32,910 nucleotides of DNA from CAXBPY01 sp003455275 (lineage in GTDB: Bacteria; Bacteroidota; Bacteroidia; Chitinophagales; UBA10324), in assembly GCA_963977675.1 (NCBI GenBank), contig CAXBPY010000035.1, positions 1 through 32,910 on the forward strand, given 5' to 3'. Numbering within the stretch: the stretch's first letter is position 1; every line of letters starts with the position of its first letter. Position numbers and translations under genes: made by a program. The notes under the pieces are model-generated. The model did not search any database, had not been told where the DNA came from, and saw only the letters and a program-made list of their open reading frames with translations. Positions 1 through 8,100 of the stretch are shown here, piece by piece.

Positions 1-621
1 CTTGAAATCATTGAAACACTTCGAGAAAAATCTTCTGGAGAAGTATTAGTAGATGGAATGTCAGTGGACACGCATCAAGACGAAATAAAAAAAATAATCG
101 GTGTGCAATTGCAGGCAGCCGGTTACTACCCAAGTTTAAATTTGAATGAGCTGCTCAATCTGTTCAGCGGACTTTACAATGTTGAGATTGATAAAATGGA
201 AACGCTGAAATCAGTTGGCCTCGAAGACAAAGCAAAATCGAAGTACAAAGAATTAAGCGGAGGACAAAAGCAGCGTTTCAGCATTACAACAACATTGATC
301 AACAATCCGAAAATTGTTTTCTTGGATGAACCAACTACAGGTCTTGATCCACAGGCAAGAAGAAATCTCTGGGATTTGATTCGGAGTATTCGTGACAGAG
401 GTACCACGGTAGTTATAACCACACATTATATGGATGAAGCGGAACAACTTTGCGACCGCGTGGCAATTGTTGAATCAGGGAAAATTATTTCACTAAACAC
501 TCCAGATGCTTTGATAGATGAATTGTTGGCAACCGGCTTCACCAAACAAAAAGATGTAAAGGGCGCAAACCTTGAAGATGTTTTTATTCAACTCACAGGA
601 CACGAATGGCGAGATGAGTGA
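1..621 (+). CDS. ABC transporter ATP-binding protein, 5' end missing
   Basis: This is the nucleotide-binding subunit of an ABC-2 type exporter; it would hydrolyse ATP on the cytoplasmic face to drive the permease encoded at 1114. The frame is open from base 1, so the start and the Walker A motif lie upstream of the window. The visible part holds a Q-loop region (VQLQ), the signature LSGGQKQR beginning at nt 253, Walker B with the catalytic Glu (IVFLDEP, nt 313-333) and the H-loop His (TTHYMDEAE, His at nt 424-426). All of these look intact. Sequence after the H-loop is short, as in DrrA/YadG-like exporters. The substrate cannot be told. The gene would normally be directly followed by its permease, but a separate 0.5-kb unit lies between them. 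Confidence 0.93.
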   Translation, partial: LEIIETLREKSSGEVLVDGMSVDTHQDEIKKIIGVQLQAAGYYPSLNLNELLNLFSGLYNVEIDKMETLKSVGLEDKAKSKYKELSGGQKQRFSITTTLINNPKIVFLDEPTTGLDPQARRNLWDLIRSIRDRGTTVVITTHYMDEAEQLCDRVAIVESGKIISLNTPDALIDELLATGFTKQKDVKGANLEDVFIQLTGHEWRDE

Positions 622-626
622 GGATG

Positions 627-652
627 TTGGAAATTGGATGTTTGATCTTGGA
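627..652 (+). repeat. Left arm of an inverted repeat flanking the four-helix-bundle gene
   Basis: This 26-nt arm begins with TTGGAAATTGGATG five bases after the ATPase stop. Compared with the reverse complement of 1085-1110 it matches at 23 of 26 positions; the mismatches are at arm positions 7, 14 and 24. In RNA the two arms could form a long, nearly perfect stem enclosing the gene at 685-1056. Confidence 0.8.
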
Positions 653-684
653 AGTGATAAATACAAACTCCGAAAAGATTTTTC

Positions 685-1056
685 ATGACACCTGAAGATT
701 TGAAGAAACGAACGCAGCAATTTGGAATTGATGTTATCAAAATGGTTCGTCAATTTCCCAAGACAATAGATGCTTTTGAAATTGGCAAACAGATCATCCG
801 ATCATCTTGTTCTGTTGGAGCAAATTATCGCTCATCAAGAAGAGCAAGATCTTCGGCAGAATTTATTTCTAAGTTGAAAGTTTCAGAAGAGGAAGCTGAT
901 GAATCAATTTTCTGGCTTGAAATAATTAAAGCTGTTGATCTTGATTCAAAATCTGTTGACGGTCTTTTGAAGGAAGCAGATGAACTCACTTCCATTCTTA
1001 CTTCATCCGGGAAAACTGCAAAGCAGAATTTAGAAAAAAGAAACGCTAAGAAATAA
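685..1056 (+). CDS. Four-helix bundle protein (S23/IVP family)
   Basis: This 123-residue protein matches the four-helix bundle family once called 23S rRNA intervening-sequence protein. Hallmarks are the N-terminal helix with FPKTIDAFEIGKQI, the conserved IIRSSCSVGANYRSSRRARS segment (about residues 38-57), and the later KLKVSEEEADESIFWLE helix. The C-terminal tail is Lys-rich. Members are small, soluble and helical and form multimers; their cellular role is not settled. The ATG at 685 gives the usual family N-terminus. The gene sits between two subunit genes of one transporter and inside a pair of inverted repeats, which suggests that it arrived as a unit. Family assignment is firm; function is not known. 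Confidence 0.9.
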   Translation: MTPEDLKKRTQQFGIDVIKMVRQFPKTIDAFEIGKQIIRSSCSVGANYRSSRRARSSAEFISKLKVSEEEADESIFWLEIIKAVDLDSKSVDGLLKEADELTSILTSSGKTAKQNLEKRNAKK

Positions 1057-1084
1057 TTCTACCAGATTACAAGAGTTGCTTAAA

Positions 1085-1110
1085 TCAAAGATCAAAAATC
1101 CAACTTCCAA
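1085..1110 (-). repeat. Right arm of the inverted repeat flanking the four-helix-bundle gene
   Basis: On the plus strand the arm starts TCAAAGATCAAAAATCC and ends three bases before the permease ATG. Its reverse complement matches the left arm (627-652) at 23 of 26 positions. Pairing of the two in a transcript would fold away the IVP gene and place a double-stranded stem directly upstream of the permease start. Confidence 0.8.
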
Positions 1111-1113
1111 GAT

Positions 1114-2238
1114 ATGAAAAAATATAATCAGATAAGAGCAATGCTCTCAATTACTAGAGCAAGTTTTAGGAGCACAACAAGAAGCCCAAGTGCTGTAGTG
1201 TTTTCACTTTTGTTCCCGCTCATTTTTATTCTTGTTTTTGGATTCATAGGAAACAACAGCGGAGTGCATGTTCATGTTGCACTGGATAATTCAAGCGATA
1301 CTATGAATACTATCTACGCTTCGATGAAACAGAATCCAACAATCAGATTTTATAATGAAAATGATTCGGAGCAGGTAAAAGAATTAAAACAAGGAGACCT
1401 TGATGCAATTGCACATATCGAAAAAGATTCGGCGGGATATGTAGTGAGTATTAAGACTTCAGATGTGTCAGTTCAGAATGGTCAGTTAGTAAAAGGACTA
1501 ATTAATCAAATCATCGGGCAGCAGAACATGGAAGCAATGAAGCAAATTATCACTTCAAATATTGCAGGAGTTATGCCTCATTTTGATATGCCTTTCAGAA
1601 TGAAAGACCAGCCCGTGATTCATGGACGCGAATACAAAACGATTGATTTTATTCTTCCCGGTCAGCTGGGATTTTCATTGCTGAGCACCGGTGTTTTCGG
1701 AACTGCTTTTGTGTTTTTGAACTTGAGGCAAACACTTGTTATTAAAAGATTTTTTGCGACACCAATTAAGCGACCCTACATAGTTGTAGGAGAAGCGCTG
1801 AGCAGAATTGTTTTTGGATTGATTGGAGCCGCGTTTATTCTTTCAATCGGTCACTTTGCGTTTGGATTTACCTTGATTCATGGCTTCACAACATTTCTTA
1901 CTTTGATGCTACTAGCGGCATTAGGATTAATCATATTTATGGGATTTGGTTTCGTTGTAAGCGGGCTTGCAAAAAATGAAGGAGCGGTTCCGCCACTTGC
2001 AAACATCATTACTCTTCCTCAATTCCTATTGTCCGGAACTTTTTTTTCTACAAGCAATTTTCCTTCATGGCTTCAGCCAATCAGCAAAGCACTTCCGCTT
2101 ACTTATCTGAACGAAGCAATGAGAAAAGTTTCTTTTGAAGGAGCCGGATTTTCAGGAATCAGCTACGACTTGTTAATACTTGGAATCTGGGGAGTTATTG
2201 TTTATGCCCTTGCTACCAAACTTTTCAGATGGGAGTAA
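1114..2238 (+). CDS. ABC-2 type transporter permease
   Basis: The 374-residue membrane subunit pairs with the ATPase at the left edge. Topology is typical of the ABC2 permease class with a large extracytoplasmic loop: one helix near residues 24-46 (SAVVFSLLFPLIFILVFGF), a soluble segment to about residue 170, then roughly five closely spaced helices up to the C-terminus (for example GLIGAAFILSIGHFAFGF and LMLLAALGLIIFMGFGFVV). The conserved stretch NIITLPQFLLSGTFFS near residue 300 followed by PLTYLNEAMR is characteristic of this class. The exported substrate is not predictable. The ATG at 1114 lies three bases beyond the right inverted-repeat arm, so its translation or mRNA stability may be affected by that structure. 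Confidence 0.92.
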   Translation: MKKYNQIRAMLSITRASFRSTTRSPSAVVFSLLFPLIFILVFGFIGNNSGVHVHVALDNSSDTMNTIYASMKQNPTIRFYNENDSEQVKELKQGDLDAIAHIEKDSAGYVVSIKTSDVSVQNGQLVKGLINQIIGQQNMEAMKQIITSNIAGVMPHFDMPFRMKDQPVIHGREYKTIDFILPGQLGFSLLSTGVFGTAFVFLNLRQTLVIKRFFATPIKRPYIVVGEALSRIVFGLIGAAFILSIGHFAFGFTLIHGFTTFLTLMLLAALGLIIFMGFGFVVSGLAKNEGAVPPLANIITLPQFLLSGTFFSTSNFPSWLQPISKALPLTYLNEAMRKVSFEGAGFSGISYDLLILGIWGVIVYALATKLFRWE

Positions 2239-2313
2239 TGTTTTTTGGTGGCGTTGGTTACCGAAAACAAAATTGAAATTCATACAAAAGGCAGAATTAA
2301 CAAATTTGTAATT

Positions 2314-2982
2314 ATGGAAAATGCAGCTGTGTTTAGTAAGAAACAATCATTGTGGGCGTTGATACCTTTTATTAGTTTGACACTAATTATATTTTCATCA
2401 ATTACTTTATATTTCCGATATATCAGAACTGATTCAGCTAATTACGGAGCAATAAATGTTTACAATCAACAACTTTCATCATTGCGTGATATGTCGCAAA
2501 GCGGAATAAACATTCAGCGGTTCTCTAATAATTTACTTGTTTATTGGGGAGACTCAACAGAAATTAATTGGAATCAAAAGAAAATATCAGATTGCAGAAC
2601 TCAGTTTTCAGAATCAATAAATAAGTATTCACTACTTGATACTTCTTCCTCTTCAATAAAAGACAGTCTTTTAGCTTTAGGAAATTATTTCCTTTATACC
2701 AATCAAACCTATCTACAAAAAATTGCCGCCAAGGATAGTTCGAATGCATACTTATACCGAATTCAGGTATCAAGACCGATAATAGAAAAATTCCTCACAC
2801 TTAATCAGACTTATTCTAATACCCTGTCGAGCCAAATTGCAACAATTAGTTCTTCGAATAGAAGTGTTTACTCGCACTATGAATTTTGGCTATTGGTTGC
2901 AGGTATTTTACCCTTCATCGTTATTTATCTGATTGTTGCAAAAAGTTTTTTAGAAATAATTATTTGGGAAATTATTTTCTAA
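2314..2982 (+). CDS. Orphan membrane protein with helical periplasmic domain, sensor-like
   Basis: I do not recognise a specific family. From the ATG at 2314 the product is 222 residues: a short cytoplasmic start, helix 1 near residues 13-35, a polar helix-rich periplasmic region of about 160 residues (with QQLSSLRDMSQSG and QTYLQKIAAKDSS), and helix 2 near residues 195-220. This is the layout of the input half of a histidine kinase or chemoreceptor (4HB-like), but the reading frame stops just after helix 2 with no HAMP, kinase or methyl-accepting domain. An open frame reaches back to TTG at 2245, but the ATG gives the more natural membrane-protein start. It may be a remnant or a stand-alone sensor. 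The 200 bases after it hold no recognisable kinase sequence. Confidence 0.55.
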   Translation: MENAAVFSKKQSLWALIPFISLTLIIFSSITLYFRYIRTDSANYGAINVYNQQLSSLRDMSQSGINIQRFSNNLLVYWGDSTEINWNQKKISDCRTQFSESINKYSLLDTSSSSIKDSLLALGNYFLYTNQTYLQKIAAKDSSNAYLYRIQVSRPIIEKFLTLNQTYSNTLSSQIATISSSNRSVYSHYEFWLLVAGILPFIVIYLIVAKSFLEIIIWEIIF

Positions 2983-3189
2983 AGAACAATAGTTTTTTTT
3001 CTGATGTTTTCAATATTGCCTCAGGACAATTCATTCGTTATTTATTTTCAACTGAAAAATCTTTTTCAACAGGCTAGAAAAGGAAACATTACTAAAGTAT
3101 CAATCCAACACTCAAGCATTATAGTCCGGTTATTCTGATTGCGGTTTACCACAGACAGATAGTTGTATTTCTCTTTCATCTTTGCTGAC

Positions 3190-4140
3190 ATGAGCGACAA
3201 AACAATCGAAAGGAACAATAAGCAAATCAGTATGCGGACCGCATATCTTTTTATGCATGTTTCAATATTCCTCTGGGGGTTTACTGGCATTTTTGGACGG
3301 GCAATTGAATTGAAAGAGTTAGTGCTCGTTTGGTATCGTCTCATTTTCACAGTAATATTTCTGTTGCTCATTAATCAATTTTCGAAGAGAATAAAAAAAC
3401 TTTCATGGGCAGAACTAAAACGGATTGTTCCAGTTGGCTTTTTGGTTGCAGTTCATTGGGTTTTGTTTTATGGAAGCATAAAATATTCAAACATTTCCAT
3501 TGGATTGAGTTGCCTTAGCACCATTGCTGTTTTCACCTCTTTTCTTGAACCAATAATTAATAAATCAGAACACAATTGGAAGGAATTTGTTTTCGCATTA
3601 TTTGCAACGATTGGTATGTACATTATTTTTCAGGTGCAGGAGTTTCAGCGCACAGGTATTATTCTCGGTATAGGATCAGCGGTGGTTGGTTCTTATTTCA
3701 CCATTCTTAATGCACGGCTTGTAAAAGATTTTCCGAGCGAGACAGTGACTTTTTATGAATTGAGTAGCGGATTATTTTTTATTACTCTCGCCCTGCCGTT
3801 TTATCTTTTGTTATTTCCGGCTGCTAAGATTATTCCATCGGCCCTGGATGTTGAGCTGTTGATAGCCTTCAGCATTTTATGTACAGTAATTCCATTTAAT
3901 CTTTCTCTCAAATCTCTGCAAAAAATTTCGGCCTATACTTCTAATCTTTACATCAACCTTGAACCTATTTACGGAATTCTTGCCGCGTTTATTTTTTTTC
4001 ATGAACAAAATGAACTGAAGCCCGGCTTCTATATCGGTTCCGGAATTATTTTATTTTCAGTTATAATTTATACTGTGATCAGGCACCGCAATCAGTTACT
4101 GAAAGTAGCAAGCAGTGCGAGGAAAAGATTCAGAAGTTGA
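3190..4140 (+). CDS. EamA/DMT family transporter
   Basis: A polytopic inner-membrane protein of 316 residues with about ten hydrophobic helices in two EamA halves, typical of the drug/metabolite transporter superfamily. Signature-like features are the N-terminal FLWGFTGIFGRA with the Pro-less first helix, VLVWYRLIF, and AVHWVLFYGSIKYSNISIGLS in the first half. In the second half the stretch NLYINLEPIYGILAAFIFFHE is the conserved region before the last two helices. Such proteins export or import amino acids or other metabolites; the substrate is unknown. An open frame extends back to TTG at 3163, but ATG 3190 (MSDKTIERN) is the likelier start. The C-terminus ends with a basic tail. Confidence 0.88.
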   Translation: MSDKTIERNNKQISMRTAYLFMHVSIFLWGFTGIFGRAIELKELVLVWYRLIFTVIFLLLINQFSKRIKKLSWAELKRIVPVGFLVAVHWVLFYGSIKYSNISIGLSCLSTIAVFTSFLEPIINKSEHNWKEFVFALFATIGMYIIFQVQEFQRTGIILGIGSAVVGSYFTILNARLVKDFPSETVTFYELSSGLFFITLALPFYLLLFPAAKIIPSALDVELLIAFSILCTVIPFNLSLKSLQKISAYTSNLYINLEPIYGILAAFIFFHEQNELKPGFYIGSGIILFSVIIYTVIRHRNQLLKVASSARKRFRS

Positions 4141-4144
4141 TTTG

Positions 4145-4174
4145 AAAATCCACTTCCTGTGTCAGGATTTTTTT
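4145..4174 (+). terminator. Rho-independent terminator after the EamA gene
   Basis: Stem AAAATCC (4145-4151) pairs with GGATTTT (4165-4171) and runs into a seven-T tract (4168-4174), five bases after the EamA stop. It lies between convergent genes. On the other strand the T-run is shorter, so its main role is for the plus-strand transcript. Confidence 0.65.
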
Positions 4175-4191
4175 ATGTTAAAAATTTCTTG

Positions 4192-5190
4192 CTAAAACCT
4201 CGGGCAATAAATTTTTTTCTTATGAAACCCTGAAATGTTTCCGGTATATATAACTGAAATCTCAGGTCCGCCTTTAGCGTGGCTTACTTCTGCCAGCCGG
4301 CTGAAATTAAAATCATAACTGATACCCATTGAAAAACGATTGAGGTCCATTTTGGTCATAAAAACAAATGCATCGTTCCACCTCATAAATGCACCGAGAT
4401 AAATTCCATAATCATTCAGATAGTTATAGTTGAGACTGTATCGTTCCAGGAAACCAAAAACAATTTCGCGGAATTTTCCCTGCTGCGATAACATCATTTT
4501 CGGATAGAATGCAAGCTTATTTCCCATACCAAGGTTAGCGCCTGCATTGAAAACATACTTTCTAAAAATCCGGGAATCAGGTTCGTTATTAAAAGTTAAT
4601 CTCGGTTTAAAAAGATGGTAGCATGCGAATCCCATTGTGAAGTTGTTGCTCTTGTCAGCAAGATAATTGTATTCAATACCGGTTGAAAGATCAAAGTAAT
4701 CATCAGAGTGCAGATCAAAATTTTCGGTAAAAGTTCCACCATCAAATTGTTCGTCCCACCGCAGATTATCGAAGTTAACAGAGGTAAGAGAATAGGTTCC
4801 TATGAATCCAATTCCAATAAATTTATTTCCGAATTTACCTATTGCTTTATTGACTGAACCGCAAAGGTTGATCTGCGTAGTGTTCAGTTGCCCGTCGCCG
4901 GCGCGGTCGTTAAAAAGCATAATTCCTGCACCAGAAATATTTTTTTTCTTTTTACCTGACACAAAAGAAAAATCAGTGCTGGCTATTGAGGTGACATACG
5001 GAGTGGTGATGCTTCCCCATTGATTTCGGTAACTTCCGGTGAATCGAAAATCGTTGGTAATAAAACCAGTTTTAGCTGGATTAGTTTGTAAAGGATTCGC
5101 ATAAAATTGTGAGAAGTGAATGTCCTGTGCTGAAGAAAATTTGATCAATAAAAAAAAGGAGGCAATAAATATTTTTTTCATAGTTCTCAT
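4192..5190 (-). CDS. PorP/SprF family type IX secretion outer-membrane protein
   Basis: The 332-residue protein starts with a signal peptide (KKIFIASFFLLIKFSSAQ) followed by the family hallmark DIHFSQFYANPLQTNPAKTG. Alternating strands up to the C-terminus fit an outer-membrane beta-barrel. PorP/SprF proteins are T9SS partners that help secrete or anchor a specific surface protein, often one with a type B C-terminal domain. Here the gene starts on the base next to the stop codon of the giant PKD protein gene (its ATG at 5190 abuts the stop at 5191-5193), so the two are very likely co-transcribed and translationally coupled. A second ATG at 5181 would give MKKIF, and either could be used. The family call is strong; the pairing with the neighbour is inferred from context. 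Confidence 0.93.
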   Translation of the reverse strand: MRTMKKIFIASFFLLIKFSSAQDIHFSQFYANPLQTNPAKTGFITNDFRFTGSYRNQWGSITTPYVTSIASTDFSFVSGKKKKNISGAGIMLFNDRAGDGQLNTTQINLCGSVNKAIGKFGNKFIGIGFIGTYSLTSVNFDNLRWDEQFDGGTFTENFDLHSDDYFDLSTGIEYNYLADKSNNFTMGFACYHLFKPRLTFNNEPDSRIFRKYVFNAGANLGMGNKLAFYPKMMLSQQGKFREIVFGFLERYSLNYNYLNDYGIYLGAFMRWNDAFVFMTKMDLNRFSMGISYDFNFSRLAEVSHAKGGPEISVIYTGNISGFHKKKIYCPRF

Positions 5191-8100
5191 TTATTTCATC
5201 AAAGTAACATTCCCTTGCCTTTCAATAATAAATCCATCGCCACATACAGCGCGTAAGTACCATACATATACAGCAGGAGGAAGTTTTTCGCCTTTATAAG
5301 TACCATCCCATCCGGTGGTTTTGTCTGATGTTTCAAAAACTAATTCACCCCATCGATCATAAACTCGAAGAAAATTAAGTTCGCGAATTCCGTCAGCCCT
5401 TACCCGAAACAAATCATTCTTTCCATTTCCATTTGGTGAAAATGCATTTGGAATATAAAGAATATCCTCACTGCAAAGAATTGTTATAACCATGGAGTCA
5501 ACAGCCCGGCAACCAAAATCATTTTCTGCTGTGAGGGTATAAGTAGTAGTTTCTAAAGGCGTAGCAACAGGGTCTTCGCATGTGGTGCAACTTAACCCTT
5601 CGCCCGGGCTCCAATTAAAATTATCTGAAGCATCAGCATCAATTGTATAGGAACTTCCTGCAGTAATTGTAATATCTCCGCCTGCGAATGCAGTAGGAAC
5701 GGGAATAATAGTAACGACTACCTGCAGCGTGTCGCTGATATTACAAATTGAATCTGATATAATGACTGAGTAGTTAGTAGAGTTGTGAGGCGAAGCAAAC
5801 GGTGAAGGAGAACTTGCATCACTCAGATTATTGTTTGGAATCCATGAATAAGAGTTTCCTCCACTTGCATGAAGTTGAATCAAATCATATTGACAAACTG
5901 TTGTATCGCCCCATGCATCAAAAACCGGCAGAGGAATTACTGTCACTACAACTGAATCATTTGCCGTACAAAGATTTGCATCTGTAACTGTCACAGTATA
6001 AGTGATATTTGAAAAAGGGGTGCAGGTAGGGTTTTGAGCGGAGGTTCCGGAAAGATAGGTTGGTGGAGTCCAATTATAAACTAAACCTCCGCTTGCATTC
6101 AAAACGCCCGTCATTCCTAAACAGATAGTTACATCATTTCCTGCATCAGCCGATGGCAAAGGGTTAACAGTTACAATTACTGCATCAGTTCCAATACAGC
6201 CGTTCGAATCAATTACTGAGACAGTGTATGTCTCAGTTGAAACCGGATTTGCAATTGGAGATTGACAATTGGTGCAACTCAGTGCATTTGCAGGTGACCA
6301 TGTAAATGCCAATCCTCCAGTTGCATTGAGTTGAGTGCTTCCTCCAATACAATAATCCGCGTCGGGTCCGGCATCTGCAATCGGAGCCGGAACAACCGTG
6401 ACCGTTAGGCTTCCGCTTCCGGTGCATCCGTTTGCATCAGTGCCAGTCACATCAAATTGTGTTGTATTGAAAATTGTTGCAACAGGATTTTGCACCAAAC
6501 TGTTATTCAGGACGCCGGCTGGTAACCACGAATATTGAATTCCCCCAAACCCATTTAATTGAACGGGAACTCCGCTACAAATTGAATCATCAGCAGCAGT
6601 GGCAGTAATAATAGGTGAATTGAAAATTGAAATTGCAACTGAATCGTAGCCTGTGCAACCATTAGCATCAATTACTGTAACTGTATAAGTGATATTGGCT
6701 GTGGGGGATGAAACTGGATTTGAGATGGTTGTTGAATTCAAAAAAGAAGGTGGGCTCCAGGAGTAGGAAATTCCGTTTGAAGAATTCAGTTGTGCTGAAG
6801 TAACCGGACAAATTGAAGTATCTGATGTTGCCGATGGAGAGGGGAGCGCAACTACAGTGATATTAATTGTTGAAGTGTCAGAACAAAAATTTACACCTTG
6901 AGCTATGAGTGTTACCGTGTATGTGCCTGCAGCATTGTAGGTATGAGCAGGAGTGGAGAGAATGGAAGAATCATTTGCTCCGCTTGCCGGGTCACCAAAG
7001 TTCCATTGTAAGTTTGTGATTGGTATTGAAGAGTTGTAGTTAAAAGATACAGTAGAACTAACACATGATGTTACAGTATTGGAAATAATACCAATTACGG
7101 GTGGTGGTGTTACAAAAACAGTGTCGGTTAAAACACCTGTACAACCATTAGCAGAAGTGACTAAGAGAGTGATGATGTATGTTCCGAGCGTATCAAAAAA
7201 ATGAGAAGGGTTTTGTAATAAACTTGTATCAAGTGCTCCGCTCAAAGAATCTCCAAATGTCCAAAGCCAGCTAACTGCCGGTGAAACACCAAAAGTTGAA
7301 TCAGTGAAATTTACTATTCCGCTTTGACACAGATAGGGTACATCAGGATGCCAATGCACATCTGGTCCACCGGCAATAATTGAATCAATTGGGAAAGAAT
7401 ATGTACAACCTGCCCCATTATCTAAAATTAAAGCAGGATGAAAAATTCCAGGATTGTTGTAAGTGTAGCAAATAGTATCATTAGAATTTGGAATAATGGT
7501 TCCATCTCCAAAATCCCATGTATATGAAGTGGTGGTGTTTGAACTTGCATAGAAGCAAACATTCAATGGATTACAGCCGCTTGTTGGTGTTACATTCACA
7601 GTTGCTGTGGGTCCTGTAATTGAAATGAGTGAGTCAATCACCAGAGTATCACTGCACCCATATTGATTAGTAATGATCAAGGACACATCGTAGAATCCGG
7701 GAAAGTTGTAAATATGAAATGGGCTTTGAACATTACTGTTTGATCCATCGCCAAAAGTCCACTGATAAACTGTATTGGCATCAACTCCTGTAGATGAGTT
7801 TGTAAAGTTTACAGGAAGAGGAGGACAACTTGAGTAAACCGGATTAGCAGTGAAAAAAGCTGCCGGGCTTGTAACATGAATATATAAAGTACGGACAAGA
7901 GAATCTATACAACCGCTGGTATCGGTTCCAATCAGAGTTACAGTATAATCACCTATTGAAGTATATTGATGACATGGATTAAAGAGATTAGAAGAATTCC
8001 CATCGCCAAAATTCCAGAAATAGGAAAGGCTTCCACCCTGTGACTGGTTGAAAAAGCAGGTTGTTTCTCCAAGACATACTGTAGAATCAAGCGCAATGAA

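Larger units (their letters stand above)
627..1110 (+). mobile_element. IVS-like unit: four-helix-bundle gene enclosed by inverted repeats
   Basis: A 484-bp unit made of two 26-nt inverted arms and a single gene occupies almost all of the space between the ABC ATPase stop (621) and the permease start (1114). The gene's family (S23/IVP) was first known from intervening sequences in 23S rRNA of Leptospira, which are also bounded by complementary ends. Calling this a mobile or IVS-like element is inference: no target-site duplication and no second copy are visible in the window. Confidence 0.45.

Noticed and set aside
2886..3077. Small ORF after the sensor-like gene as a kinase remnant
   Set aside because: It overlaps the end of that gene in another frame and has no HAMP, PAS or kinase motif.
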